Shown piece after piece: positions 43,711 through 53,445 of a stretch of DNA of 64,000 nucleotides. The position numbers and the translations under genes are program-made. The DNA comes from Fusibacter sp. A1 (GTDB lineage Bacteria; Bacillota; Clostridia; Peptostreptococcales; Acidaminobacteraceae), in contig NZ_QQWI01000015.1 in NCBI RefSeq assembly GCF_004125825.1, positions 24,149 to 88,148 on the forward strand, written 5' to 3'. The notes below the pieces were generated by a model. The model had not been told where the DNA came from, made no database searches, and was given only the letters and a program-made list of their open reading frames with translations. The stretch's first letter is position 1, and the number at the start of each line of letters is the position of its first letter.

Positions 43711-44073
43711 GTTCCACCTCTTCATCTAACCCTACCCTTGGGTTGTCTAGCATTCTCATTATAATGCTAGTGGATTTAAAGTCAATGCGTATTGCAGCCT
43801 TTTAACTTCTTAAAATCATGACAAAAAAAGAAGGAGGTGTGTACCTTAGTGTTCGCAACAGAAACCATGAAAACGTTTCGATGTGTTACGGAATGTTAAC
43901 ATTTAAAAGAAGTGTGGATTTCCAGTTGTTTAGGTGGGTAATTAACAAAAGGTTCTGAATTTTATAATAATTTTAAAAAAGTTAGAAGGAAATCGATTCT
44001 TATTGTCGAAATTACATATTAGCAGGTTGCGGGCGTAGGTCTCGCAGATTACTCTCTTTAAGGAGGAACACTA
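43711..44073. other. Intergenic region between glsA and the EF-G paralogue
   Basis: 363 nt. It holds the glsA promoter/operator, a possible 16-codon ORF (43849-43899) behind a perfect AAGGAGGTG, and a TATAAT at 43963-43968 with TTAACA 15 nt upstream that could serve the downstream gene. The remaining leader has a small stem TGCG/CGCA near 44030. Nothing else recognised. Confidence 0.5.
43747..43785 (-). promoter_or_regulatory. glsA promoter with palindromic operator
   Basis: On the minus strand TTGACT (43785-43780), a 16-nt spacer and TATAAT (43763-43758). A perfect 8-bp inverted repeat CTAGCATT (43747-43754) / AATGCTAG (43763-43770) surrounds the -10, the position of a repressor operator. 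Confidence 0.7.
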
Positions 44074-46149
44074 ATGAAATCTTATCCAGTTGACAAAATC
44101 AGGAATGTTGCATTGCTCGGGCACGGTGGGTGTGGAAAGACTAGCCTCGTTGAATCGATTCTTTTCACACTCAAAGAAACAAAGCGATTAGGCAAAGTTG
44201 ACGATGGGACTACAGTTTCTGATTATGACAAAGAGGAAATAGCTAGAAAATTCTCGATAGGGACTTCGGTTATTCCACTTGAATTTCATGATCATAAGTA
44301 CAACCTTTTAGATACGCCAGGTTATTTCGATTTCCAAGGTGAAGTCAATTCTGCTTTGAGGGTTGCCGGTGGCGCGATTATAGTTGTAGACGGTTCTGGC
44401 GGAGTAGAAGTCGGTACTGAAAAGGCATGGAGAGCGACAGAAGAAAGAAATATGCCAAAGCTTATTTTTGTAAATAAGATGGATAAGGAAAACATTAAGT
44501 TCCAAGCATTGATTGAAGAAATGAAAGAGAAGTTGGGAAAGAAAATCGCACCTTTTGAAATCCCGATGTATAAAGATGATCACTTCAACGGATATATTGA
44601 CGTTGTTGACCATAAAGCAAGATGTTTCAACGGTACTCAAGTAATCGACTGCGAAATACCGGCAGAATATGAAGAACAGATCAGACCACTTTACGACATG
44701 CTTGTAGAAGCGGTCGCTGAGAGTGATGAGAAGCTGCTCGAAAAATTCTTTGAAGGCGAAGCCTTTACAAAAAAAGAAATCCATGACGGCCTAAGAAAAG
44801 GCGTCATCACTGGTAATATCGTCCCTGTACTGGTCGGTTCGACAGAACTCAACGTAGGTATCAGAAACATGCTTGACCTTGCCTACGAATATCTACCGAC
44901 TCCACAGGAGATGCATGATGGAAAATACGAAGGTGTCCATCCTGATACCGAAGAGGAAGAAATAAGAACTGTAGAAGACGGGCAACCGTTCTCGGCGATG
45001 GTATTTAAGACGATTGTGGATCCGTTTGTAGGAAAGATCTCCTTGTTCAAAGTGTATTCAGGATCCATAAGAAAAGACATGGAAGTCCTAAATTCCACAA
45101 AAGATGAGAAGGAGAGAATCACAAACCTGTTCCTGCTACGAGGTAAGAACCAATTGGATGTCGACCATGTGGGCGCAGGTGATATCGGCGCTGTTGCTAA
45201 GCTGCAGCATACTCAGACCGGTGATACCCTTTGCGACATGGCAAATCCTATCAAATACCACGGAATAAGATATCCTGAGCCTTGCCTGTTTATGGCGGTC
45301 GAACCTAAGGATAAGAAAGACGAGGATAAGATCGGATCAGCAATCCATAAACTTTTAGAAGAGGATCCTTCGTTCAGCATCGAGCGAAACAGAGAGACCC
45401 ATCAGATGCTTGTCGGTGGACAAGGCGTCATGCAGCTTCAGGTCTTGACAGCTAAGCTTAAGAACATCTTTGGAGTTTCAGTGGATCTTGTGGATCAAAA
45501 AATAGCCTACAGAGAAACCATCAAGGGAATGGCGGATGTACAAGGTAAGCATAAGAAACAATCGGGCGGTTCAGGCCAGTATGGCGATGTCCATATCAAG
45601 TTCATGCCTTCTAAGGAGGAGTTCGAGTTCGCTCAGGAAGTTGTCGGCGGTTCTGTTCCTAAACAATACATCCCTGCTGTTGAAAAAGGCTTGAGAGAAG
45701 CGGTAGCTAAAGGTGTACTAGCAGGATTCCCTGTAGTCAACATCAAAGCGGTGCTCTACGACGGATCCTACCATGCGGTGGACTCGAACGAGAACGCCTT
45801 CAAGATGGCTGCAAGTCTTGCCTTTAAAAAGGGAATGCAAGAAGCAAAGTCTGTCCTATTAGAACCCGTAATGCACGTGGAAGTATCTATTCCAGACGAT
45901 TACATGGGTGATATCATGGGTGATATGAATAAGCGCCGTGGCAGAATACTCGGTATGGAACAGGCTGGAGGCGGATTCCAAAAGGTAGTCGCTGAAGCAC
46001 CTCAATCCGAACTGTTCACCTATGCGACTGATTTAAGGTCGATGACGCAGGCGCGCGGAAGCTTTGTCATGAGATTTGAAAGATACGACGAAGTACCTGC
46101 ACAACTTGCAAGCAAAATCATTGAAGAAGCTAAGGAAGAAGACCACTAA
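44074..46149 (+). CDS. Elongation factor G-like GTPase (EF-G paralogue)
   Basis: 691 residues with the five-domain EF-G layout. GTPase motifs: G1 GHGGCGKTS, G3 DTPGYFDF, G4 NKMDKEN; C-terminal domains contain GSGQYGDVHI and PDDYMGDIMGDMNKRRG as in EF-G domains IV-V. The G1 motif GHGGCGKT (instead of AHIDAGKT) marks the second EF-G-like family common in Clostridia rather than the main translocase, and it lies outside a ribosomal protein operon. Its exact translation role is unsettled. Ribosome binding site AAGGAGG. Confidence 0.85.
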   Translation: MKSYPVDKIRNVALLGHGGCGKTSLVESILFTLKETKRLGKVDDGTTVSDYDKEEIARKFSIGTSVIPLEFHDHKYNLLDTPGYFDFQGEVNSALRVAGGAIIVVDGSGGVEVGTEKAWRATEERNMPKLIFVNKMDKENIKFQALIEEMKEKLGKKIAPFEIPMYKDDHFNGYIDVVDHKARCFNGTQVIDCEIPAEYEEQIRPLYDMLVEAVAESDEKLLEKFFEGEAFTKKEIHDGLRKGVITGNIVPVLVGSTELNVGIRNMLDLAYEYLPTPQEMHDGKYEGVHPDTEEEEIRTVEDGQPFSAMVFKTIVDPFVGKISLFKVYSGSIRKDMEVLNSTKDEKERITNLFLLRGKNQLDVDHVGAGDIGAVAKLQHTQTGDTLCDMANPIKYHGIRYPEPCLFMAVEPKDKKDEDKIGSAIHKLLEEDPSFSIERNRETHQMLVGGQGVMQLQVLTAKLKNIFGVSVDLVDQKIAYRETIKGMADVQGKHKKQSGGSGQYGDVHIKFMPSKEEFEFAQEVVGGSVPKQYIPAVEKGLREAVAKGVLAGFPVVNIKAVLYDGSYHAVDSNENAFKMAASLAFKKGMQEAKSVLLEPVMHVEVSIPDDYMGDIMGDMNKRRGRILGMEQAGGGFQKVVAEAPQSELFTYATDLRSMTQARGSFVMRFERYDEVPAQLASKIIEEAKEEDH

Positions 46150-46160
46150 TCAAAGTTCAA

Positions 46161-46191
46161 ATAGCCCCAAGTTCGCTTGGGGTTATTTTTA
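46161..46191 (+). terminator. Terminator after EF-G paralogue
   Basis: 11-bp stem ATAGCCCCAAG / CTTGGGGTTAT (one G-U), UUCG tetraloop, T run. Confidence 0.9.
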
Positions 46192-46254
46192 TGCCGAAAT
46201 GTGAATGCTTAGGGTCCAAAAGTGGTAAACTATAAGTAATGCAAGGAGGTATTT

Positions 46255-46764
46255 ATGCGTTGTGAAAAATGTAATCGAAAAGAAGCGCATGTCGTACTAA
46301 GACATGAACAGGCTGAAAAGAAAACACTTCATTTATGCGAGCAGTGTGCGATTGCCTCGTCCAATTTAGATGCCGGCGCCAATGGTCCTGTGGGCGTCGA
46401 TAGGGAAATGCTCAAGACCATCAAGGAATATCCCTTAGTTGTAAACGCCGTCTATCAGACGCAGTGCGCAAAATGCCATCTAACCTATACCGCTTTCAAA
46501 CATCTAGGAAGAATCGGCTGCTCCGAATGCCTGAAATCTTTTGGAAATAAGCTTATCAAAGACTTACAGCTGAAACAGAAATATAGTAAACACACAGGTG
46601 ATTCGCCTGAGATCAAACTCGAGGCCCAGGCAGCGAATGTGAAGGAGCTAAGTGCCTTAAATAGAGCCCTTTCAGAGGCCGTGGAGCATGAGGACTATGT
46701 CGAGGCGGCATCGCTCAGGGACAGGATCAGAGACCTGAAGTCGCAAGGAGGTCACCATGCATAG
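46255..46764 (+). CDS. mcsA: McsA, zinc-finger activator/adaptor
   Basis: 169 residues with four CxxC motifs (CEKC, CEQC, CAKC, CSEC) forming two zinc sites, and a C-terminal UVR motif (EDYVEAASLRDRIRDLK). In Bacillus McsA activates the arginine kinase McsB and feeds ClpC. All metal-binding cysteines are intact here. The usual upstream gene ctsR is missing: the EF-G paralogue and its terminator come directly before. Its end overlaps mcsB by 8 nt. Confidence 0.9.
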   Translation: MRCEKCNRKEAHVVLRHEQAEKKTLHLCEQCAIASSNLDAGANGPVGVDREMLKTIKEYPLVVNAVYQTQCAKCHLTYTAFKHLGRIGCSECLKSFGNKLIKDLQLKQKYSKHTGDSPEIKLEAQAANVKELSALNRALSEAVEHEDYVEAASLRDRIRDLKSQGGHHA

Positions 46765-47734
46765 CGGCCTTATCATGAGTAGCCGGGTGACGGTATCAAG
46801 GAACTTTTCAGATTTTGTTTTTCCGATCGGCATGTCCGTCGCCGACAGTAAATCGGTGGTCGACAGGGTCGCTCAGGTACTTAACGTGATCGGCTGGGAT
46901 CGTTTGATCCATTTTAGCGAAATGACAGAGCAGATGAAGCTTGACTACCTGAAAAAATGGGGCATAGACCACGATGCCATGAACACCATCATTGAAAGAG
47001 CGGTCATTGAATCACCAGACGGTGAAATCGCTGTGATCGTCAATGAGATAGACCATATCCGAATTGTAGCAAAACACGACGGGATGGCACTCTTTAAAAC
47101 CTATGATGAAATCCTAAACGTCGTGAAGACGATAGAGGCCCAGTGGCCGCTGGCATACGATGCCGATCTTGGATACATCTCTTCAGAACTTGATAAGATA
47201 GGAACCGGCTTGTCGGCGAGTGTGATGCTCCACCTGCCTTCCATGTCTGAGGATCAGGTGCTTTCCTATAAAAACGAATATGTGGTCATCCGTTCGATTA
47301 TTCAGGGCTATGACGCGCCTTTTTACAGGGTCTTCAATGCGGTGACGCTGGGTCTTTCAGAATTCGAACTGCTCACCCAGCTGCAGTCGTCTGTGGTCGA
47401 ACTTATTAGGGACGAATACCTGAGCCGGCAGCATTTAATTGAAGCAAACCGGATAGGGGTGGAGGATAGGGTCTTCAGGTCTTTCGGGATTGCCCAGTAT
47501 GCCAAAATAGTTCAATTCGAGGAGCTTTTGACCGTACTATCGACCATGCGGCTGGGTGTGGAGCTTGAGATGTTCGTAGAGGAGTATGGAGATCGGATCG
47601 ACTATCTCTTAGAGACTATCATCGCAGAGCAGTCCATGGGATTTGCCAGCAAGTCGAAAGACAACTTACGTCAAATCAGGTTCGCCCATATGTTGAAGAG
47701 CCTATTTCAAGGGGAGGTGACTGCCAGTGTTTAA
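46757..47734 (+). CDS. mcsB: McsB homologue with eroded arginine-kinase active site
   Basis: 325 residues, shorter than the usual 350-365. Clearly McsB by gene order and by retained stretches (SSR...RNF, NExDHIRI, GTGLxASVMLHLP, VTLG, EDRVFRSFG, RLGVE). Against the Bacillus protein as I recall it, catalytic positions are changed: SSRIRLARN reads SSRVTVSRN; the NEEDH loop is NEIDH (Ile98); the catalytic Cys region SCPTN is SELDK (Glu144); and RGIYGEGSEA is RSIIQGYDAP. It should not phosphorylate arginine, but could still bind McsA or ClpC as an adaptor. Ribosome binding site AAGGAGG inside the mcsA end. Confidence 0.8.
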   Translation: MHSGLIMSSRVTVSRNFSDFVFPIGMSVADSKSVVDRVAQVLNVIGWDRLIHFSEMTEQMKLDYLKKWGIDHDAMNTIIERAVIESPDGEIAVIVNEIDHIRIVAKHDGMALFKTYDEILNVVKTIEAQWPLAYDADLGYISSELDKIGTGLSASVMLHLPSMSEDQVLSYKNEYVVIRSIIQGYDAPFYRVFNAVTLGLSEFELLTQLQSSVVELIRDEYLSRQHLIEANRIGVEDRVFRSFGIAQYAKIVQFEELLTVLSTMRLGVELEMFVEEYGDRIDYLLETIIAEQSMGFASKSKDNLRQIRFAHMLKSLFQGEVTASV

Positions 47735-50195
47735 TCAGTTTTCAGACCGGTCCATGGCGGTTCTCAACGATGCGATCACATTCGCAAAGGATAACGGCCA
47801 TGCCTATGTCGGCACGGAACATCTGCTGATCGGACTCTTGATCAGGCCACACGCCTTGATCAAGCCGATTATCGAAAGGTATGACTTGAATTTGAAAAGT
47901 ATTTCACTGTCGATTCTGGATATCATAGGAAAAGACGCTTCAAGTGAATTCATAGAAGGATATACAGCAAAGGCGAAACTGGCTTTTGAGATGGCATTTG
48001 AAGAAGCGAGAAAGTTCAGAAGTCCCAAAGTCGAACCTCCCCATCTGCTGCTTGCCATACTCAGAGATTCCGACAGTATCGCATCGCAGCTGCTAAACAG
48101 CCATAAGGTCACTTTTGAGAGCGCGCTTGAGAATATTCTCAAGGCGATGAATCCGAAAGTGAACGTGATAAGGATACAGTCGAGCGGTATTCAAAAAGAG
48201 GACAACAAGCAGCTAGGAGCACCAGAAGAAGACATCGTCCTCAAGTATTCGAGGGATCTGACCGAACTGGCGAAAAAAGGAACGCTTGATCCTGTCATCG
48301 GTCGGGACGGCGATATCGAACGGCTTATTCAGATTCTTTCGAGAAGAAGCAAGAACAACCCGTGCCTTATCGGAGAACCGGGTGTTGGAAAAACAGCAAT
48401 CGTCGAAGGTCTGGCGCAAAGGATTGCGGACAGTCAAGTTCCAAGCAGGCTCTTAAACAAGAGGATCATGGCCCTTGATATGGCCAGGGTGGTTGCGGGA
48501 TCGAAATACCGCGGCGAGTTCGAAGCGCGCATGACTGCCGTCTTGAAACAAATCGAGGAATCCGGCGACATCATCTTGTTTTTAGACGAGGTCCATACGA
48601 TTGTGGGCGCCGGTGGGGCGGAAGGCGCGATCGACGCGTCGAACATCCTTAAACCAGCGCTTGCAAGGGGTGAGGTGCAGGTGGTCGGGGCCACCACCAT
48701 CGACCACTATAAGAAATCGATCGAGAAGGACGCAGCCCTTGAAAGGCGGTTCCAGCCGCTCCTGATCAAAGAACCCGGTGCAGAAGCCGCTATCGAGATG
48801 CTTCACGTGCTCAGACCCAGGTTTGAAGCGCATCATGGGCTCAAGGTCTTGGACGAGGCCATCGAGGCGGCTGTAAGACTCACCCAAAGATATATCACAG
48901 AGCGGTTTTTGCCTGACAAGGCGGTGGATGCGATGGATGAGGCGAGCGCAAGGCTTAGTCTGACAACCGACGCACTACCAGATGCGGTACTGACCCTGCA
49001 AAAAGAACTTGAAACCATTCGAAGTACAAAATCGAGGGCAGTAGACGAGCAGGAATTCGAAGAAGCGGCTGCCTTGAGAAATAAGGAGATCGAACTAGAG
49101 GCCGATATTGAAGAAGCCTTTAAAAAGGTTGAGGCCACCGATACAAGAGAACGAAGTCTGACGGCGGGCGATGTTGAAAATGTGGTTTCGGTAATGACCG
49201 GGATTCCTGTTCATAGGTTACGGCTTACAGAGACCAGAAGGCTTTTGGAACTCGAATCGATACTGCAAAGGCGTGTAAAGGGCCAAAGCAGCGCCATAAG
49301 TACCCTTGCAAGGGCTGTGAGAAGGTCTCGCATCGGGCTGAACGATCCTAAAAAGCCGATGGGTTCCTTTATCTTTTTAGGACCTACAGGTGTTGGAAAA
49401 ACAGAACTTGCCAAAACACTTGCCGAGGCTTTGTTTGACGATGAGGGTGCGATGGTTAGGATCGATATGTCCGAATACATGGAGAAGCACAGCGTATCAA
49501 GGCTGATCGGTTCTCCACCGGGTTATGTCGGATTCGACGATGGAGGCCAGCTTACCGAGAAGGTGAGGACGACTCCGTATTCGCTGGTGCTCTTCGATGA
49601 AATCGAAAAGGCGCACCCCGAGGTCTTCAATGTGCTGCTTCAGCTGCTTGATGACGGTCGCCTTACCGATGCGAAAGGTAGAACGGTCAATTTTAAGAAT
49701 ACCCTGATTATCATGACCAGCAATGTGGGGGTCAAGGAGTTAAGCGAAAAGAAGAGAGTCGGATTCGATATGGGGCATGATGCTGAAGAGGCGTACGATC
49801 AGATGCAAAGAGACCTGATGGCTGCCCTAAAATCCAAGTTCAGACCCGAATTTGTCAACCGTATCGATGATATCATTGTTTTTGACATGCTCTCAAAAGA
49901 GGTCATCTCCGATATCATCGATTTAGAACTCATAGAAATAACGGATAGGCTAAGGAGTAGAAGACTCGGTCTGGAGCTTTCTGAGTCTGCTAAGAGCTAC
50001 CTTATCGAGGAAGGCTTTTCAAGAATCTACGGAGCAAGACCCCTGAAGCGCCTGATGACTAAATGTATCGCAGATCAGGTCGCCATGTACTTGCTGAAGT
50101 ATCCGCAGACAAGCGACTGCAATTTGCTTTGCTATCTGAAGGATGGCAGTATTCACGTTAGAAGACAACCGACAACAGAGGATAAAGATGGCTAA
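47727..50195 (+). CDS. clpC: ClpC ATPase, Hsp100 unfoldase
   Basis: 822 residues, GTG start after GGGGAGGTG. N-terminal Clp-N repeats (1-145), first AAA domain (Walker [11 protein letters not shown], Walker [10 protein letters not shown]), a middle domain with UVR-like [14 protein letters not shown], and second AAA domain ([21 protein letters not shown]). Unfolds proteins for ClpP and works with McsA/McsB adaptors in Firmicutes. Its ATPase motifs are intact, in contrast to the neighbouring McsB. Overlaps mcsB and radA. Confidence 0.93.
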   Translation: MFNQFSDRSMAVLNDAITFAKDNGHAYVGTEHLLIGLLIRPHALIKPIIERYDLNLKSISLSILDIIGKDASSEFIEGYTAKAKLAFEMAFEEARKFRSPKVEPPHLLLAILRDSDSIASQLLNSHKVTFESALENILKAMNPKVNVIRIQSSGIQKEDNKQLGAPEEDIVLKYSRDLTELAKKGTLDPVIGRDGDIERLIQILSRRSKNNPCLIGEPGVGKTAIVEGLAQRIADSQVPSRLLNKRIMALDMARVVAGSKYRGEFEARMTAVLKQIEESGDIILFLDEVHTIVGAGGAEGAIDASNILKPALARGEVQVVGATTIDHYKKSIEKDAALERRFQPLLIKEPGAEAAIEMLHVLRPRFEAHHGLKVLDEAIEAAVRLTQRYITERFLPDKAVDAMDEASARLSLTTDALPDAVLTLQKELETIRSTKSRAVDEQEFEEAAALRNKEIELEADIEEAFKKVEATDTRERSLTAGDVENVVSVMTGIPVHRLRLTETRRLLELESILQRRVKGQSSAISTLARAVRRSRIGLNDPKKPMGSFIFLGPTGVGKTELAKTLAEALFDDEGAMVRIDMSEYMEKHSVSRLIGSPPGYVGFDDGGQLTEKVRTTPYSLVLFDEIEKAHPEVFNVLLQLLDDGRLTDAKGRTVNFKNTLIIMTSNVGVKELSEKKRVGFDMGHDAEEAYDQMQRDLMAALKSKFRPEFVNRIDDIIVFDMLSKEVISDIIDLELIEITDRLRSRRLGLELSESAKSYLIEEGFSRIYGARPLKRLMTKCIADQVAMYLLKYPQTSDCNLLCYLKDGSIHVRRQPTTEDKDG

Positions 50196-51531
50196 GAATA
50201 AAACAAGGTTTATATGCCAGCACTGCGGAGCGATTTCTGCAAACTGGCTTGGTAAGTGCCCGGAATGTAACGAGTGGGATACCTACGTAGAGGAAAAGGA
50301 AGAAAAGACTAGAGGCGTCACCGTTCAAAAGAAGGATCCGATCGCCCTTAGGGATGTTGTTTACGACCAATCGCACAGGATGACCTCGGGTCTTAAGGAG
50401 CTTGATCTTGTCTTAGGCGGCGGAATCGTCGAGGGATCGCTCATATTAGTGGGAGGAGACCCGGGTATAGGAAAATCGACGATGCTTCTTCAGGTCGCAA
50501 ACTATGTCGCCAAGTCCAAGAAGGTGCTTTATGTGTCCGGCGAGGAGTCGCTTTCGCAGATCAAGCTTAGGGCAGAGCGTATCACTAAAGAACTTAGCGA
50601 TATGCTGCTGCTTGCTGAAAATGAAATCGGACTTGTCCTATCGGCAGTTGAAAAGGAAAAGCCTGCGCTGTTGATTGTGGATTCGATTCAGACCATGTAC
50701 GACGAGAGCATCTCATCGGCGCCAGGGAGTGTCAGCCAGGTCAGAGAAATAACCAACAGGCTGATGCTGCTTGCAAAGCGCAACAATATCGTCGTGTTCA
50801 TCATAGGGCACGTAACGAAAAGCGGTGCGATCGCAGGGCCTAAGGTGCTGGAACACATGGTGGATACCGTGCTTTATTTCGAAGGCGATAAGAACAGCGT
50901 GTACAAGATGCTAAGGGCTGTGAAAAACAGATTTGGTTCGACCAACGAGATGGGCGTTTTTGAAATGCAGCAGCAGGGGCTTGTGGGTATCGACAATCCA
51001 TCCAAGCTCTTTATCGACAACAAGCCAAAGGGAGCCAACGGATCGCTTATCACGGCAAGTGTGGAGGGTACAAGACCCATCCTGCTCGAAGTTCAGGCGC
51101 TGACGAGCGTGACCAACTACGCCTCACCAAGAAGGCTTGCCCTTGGTGTGGATTACAATAAGCTGACCATCCTTATCGCCGTTCTCGAAAAGGTGATCGG
51201 CATGCCCCTTAGCGATGTGGATGTTTATGTCAATCTGGTCGGTGGGGTCACCGTACAGGAACCGGCGCTTGACCTTGCCATCGCGATGGCGATTTCTTCA
51301 AGTCACAAGAACATGCCCATAGACGACGGGACCATTATTTTTGGTGAAATCGGACTCACTGGCGAGATCAGAGGCGTGTCAGATCCGATCAAAAGGGTCA
51401 ACGAAGCTCAGAAGCTAGGGTTCAAAAGGGTGATTCTACCAAAATCCAATATCACAAAGCAAATAAAAGTTGATAATTTGGTAGTCATTGGGGTAAATAC
51501 ATTACAAGAGGCTTTCGATACCGTGTTCTGA
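50188..51531 (+). CDS. radA: DNA repair protein RadA
   Basis: 447 residues. Zinc finger CQHC...CPEC near the N-terminus, RecA-like core with Walker A GGDPGIGKST, the RadA-specific KNRFG motif (VKNRFGSTNEM) and a C-terminal Lon-like domain. Promotes branch migration in recombination. The ATG at 50188 overlaps the end of clpC; a longer ORF from 50143 lies inside clpC and is not used. Confidence 0.93.
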   Translation: MAKNKTRFICQHCGAISANWLGKCPECNEWDTYVEEKEEKTRGVTVQKKDPIALRDVVYDQSHRMTSGLKELDLVLGGGIVEGSLILVGGDPGIGKSTMLLQVANYVAKSKKVLYVSGEESLSQIKLRAERITKELSDMLLLAENEIGLVLSAVEKEKPALLIVDSIQTMYDESISSAPGSVSQVREITNRLMLLAKRNNIVVFIIGHVTKSGAIAGPKVLEHMVDTVLYFEGDKNSVYKMLRAVKNRFGSTNEMGVFEMQQQGLVGIDNPSKLFIDNKPKGANGSLITASVEGTRPILLEVQALTSVTNYASPRRLALGVDYNKLTILIAVLEKVIGMPLSDVDVYVNLVGGVTVQEPALDLAIAMAISSSHKNMPIDDGTIIFGEIGLTGEIRGVSDPIKRVNEAQKLGFKRVILPKSNITKQIKVDNLVVIGVNTLQEAFDTVF

Positions 51532-51546
51532 TTAAAGGAGATTTCT

Positions 51547-52632
51547 ATGCGTGAGACCAGTCAAAATACCAGAATAACAGATGTTCTACGCATGGTTTCT
51601 CCAGGTACACAGCTGAGAGCGGGGCTTGAGAACGTGTTAAGGGCGAAAACCGGCGCGCTGATCGTGATTGGAGATACGGATCTGATCAAAAGCATCAGTC
51701 ACGGCGGGTTTGCGATCAATGCCGAGTTCAATCCCTACAAGATCTACGAGCTTGCCAAGATGGACGGCGCCGTGATTTTAAGCAATAAGGCCGACAGGAT
51801 CGTCAGTGCCAATGTCGAGCTCAATCCAGATCCGGGCATCATGACTCAAGAAACAGGAATCAGACACCGTAACGCCGAAAGGGTATCGAAACAGACAGGA
51901 CAGGTCGTGATATCGATCTCGCAAAGAAGAAGTATCATCACGATCTATAAAGAGGATATCAAATATATCCTGCAAGAGACGAACCGCCTTTTGACCAAGG
52001 CCAATCAGGCGATTCAGACACTTGAAAAATATAGGCAGACACTCAATCAGGAGCTCATCAACCTAAGTGCCCTTGAAATTGAAGACGCCGTCACCGTGCA
52101 TGATGTCGCTCAAGTGATGAAGCGTTCCGAAATGGTGCTTCGTGTCGCTGATGAGATTGAACGGTATATCCTAGAACTAGGTCATGAAGGCCGCCTTATC
52201 GAAATGCAGCTGGATGAACTGGTGAGCGATGTCGCCAATGACCTTAAAAATGTGATCTCCGATTACCTGGTGGATTTTGATAAGAAAACGCTCGATGACT
52301 CGCTTATCATGCTTGCCACGATGTCCGATGACGAATTGTTGTCTACAACGCGTATGGCGAAGTTATTGGGGTATGAAATAGAAGTCGAGATGTTGGACAT
52401 GCAAGTTTATCCAAGAGGCTTTCGACTGCTTTCGAAGATTCCGAGACTGCCTAGTGCGGTAATCAGGAATATTCTAGCCCATTTTGACGACCTACAGGGC
52501 GTGATCAACGCAAGCATGGATGAGCTTGAAGAAGTTGAAGGCATTGGAGAAGTAAGAGCCCAAAATATCGTATCCGGATTAAGGCGGATAGCGGAACGGG
52601 TGTACAACAACCAACCGCTGGTGACCACTTAA
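51547..52632 (+). CDS. disA: Diadenylate cyclase DisA
   Basis: 361 residues. DAC domain (1-150) with the catalytic DGAVIL and GIRHRNAERVSKQT motifs, a helical linker and a C-terminal helix-hairpin-helix DNA-binding domain (LEEVEGIGEVRAQNIV). Makes c-di-AMP and scans DNA for branched structures. 15 nt after radA, in the conserved clostridial order radA-disA. Confidence 0.94.
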   Translation: MRETSQNTRITDVLRMVSPGTQLRAGLENVLRAKTGALIVIGDTDLIKSISHGGFAINAEFNPYKIYELAKMDGAVILSNKADRIVSANVELNPDPGIMTQETGIRHRNAERVSKQTGQVVISISQRRSIITIYKEDIKYILQETNRLLTKANQAIQTLEKYRQTLNQELINLSALEIEDAVTVHDVAQVMKRSEMVLRVADEIERYILELGHEGRLIEMQLDELVSDVANDLKNVISDYLVDFDKKTLDDSLIMLATMSDDELLSTTRMAKLLGYEIEVEMLDMQVYPRGFRLLSKIPRLPSAVIRNILAHFDDLQGVINASMDELEEVEGIGEVRAQNIVSGLRRIAERVYNNQPLVTT

Positions 52633-52697
52633 GGGAAACTATTTATTTTCATAGATAGAAATGTGTATTTTAGTGCTCTGAAGTGCATAGAAAACCG

Positions 52698-52726
52698 TTG
52701 ACTCTATTTGATCAATCGTGTATAAT
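52698..52726 (+). promoter_or_regulatory. carD promoter
   Basis: TTGACT (52698-52703), exactly 17 nt, TATAAT (52721-52726): near-consensus sigma-A promoter inside the long gene block, between disA and carD. Confidence 0.8.
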
Positions 52727-52787
52727 TTAAGGTTTATTTGACCGAAGTAGTGTCTTCCTGTATAATTGAATTAGAAGGAGGCGTGAT

Positions 52788-53276
52788 ATGTTCAAAATTG
52801 GTGACAAAGTAGTATATCCCATGCATGGTGCAGGCATCATTGAAGGCATTGAAGAGAAAGAATTTCTTGGAAAATGCCAACGTTATTACGTTTTAAGACT
52901 CCCAATCAAGGAAATGAAAGTCATGTTGCCAACAGAAAATGTTGACCGACTTGGCCTAAGAGACATCGTACCAGAAGGCATAATCAGCGAGGTGCTTACT
53001 ATTTTAGGTAGCACAAGGTCGATCATGTCTGCTAATTGGAATAGAAGATACCGCGACAACATGGAAAAAGTGAAGACTGGTGACATACACGATGTTGCCG
53101 AAGTGGTACGTGACTTACAATTGATGGAAAAAGAAAAAGGCTTGTCAACTGGTGAGCGGAAGATGCTTTCTAATACAAGACAGATTCTTGTCAGCGAACT
53201 TGTACTTGTTCAAAACATAGCAAGGCAAGAGGTTGAATCAATCATTGACTCAACCATTTATCATAATCAATCGTAG
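52788..53276 (+). CDS. carD: CarD/CdnL family transcription factor
   Basis: 162 residues. N-terminal RNA-polymerase interaction domain (FKIGDKVVYPMHGAGIIEGI), then a helical DNA-binding domain with the conserved LSTGERKML. CarD proteins stabilise open promoter complexes, especially at rRNA promoters. Own strong promoter and own terminator, so expressed independently of its neighbours. Confidence 0.92.
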   Translation: MFKIGDKVVYPMHGAGIIEGIEEKEFLGKCQRYYVLRLPIKEMKVMLPTENVDRLGLRDIVPEGIISEVLTILGSTRSIMSANWNRRYRDNMEKVKTGDIHDVAEVVRDLQLMEKEKGLSTGERKMLSNTRQILVSELVLVQNIARQEVESIIDSTIYHNQS

Positions 53277-53302
53277 GTGTCTATTCAGACGCCTATTTTT
53301 TT
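53274..53302 (+). terminator. carD terminator
   Basis: 8-bp stem TAGGTGTC / GACGCCTA (one G-U), 6-nt loop, seven T residues; begins on the carD stop codon. Confidence 0.8.
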
Positions 53303-53445
53303 GTTGTTCACAATATGTTCAAACCCATTGGGCATAATGAAAGAGATTTAAGATAACTGTAATCTAAAATAGCCGTTAGATTTGTTATGATAAAAGAGGC
53401 AAAGCATTGTGCAAGTTGCCGTTAGAAAAAGAAAGGAGGAAGTGT

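Noticed and set aside
44308..44784. 158-codon minus-strand ORF inside the EF-G paralogue
   Set aside because: Opposite conserved GTPase motifs; Cys/Phe-rich nonsense composition typical of antisense frames.
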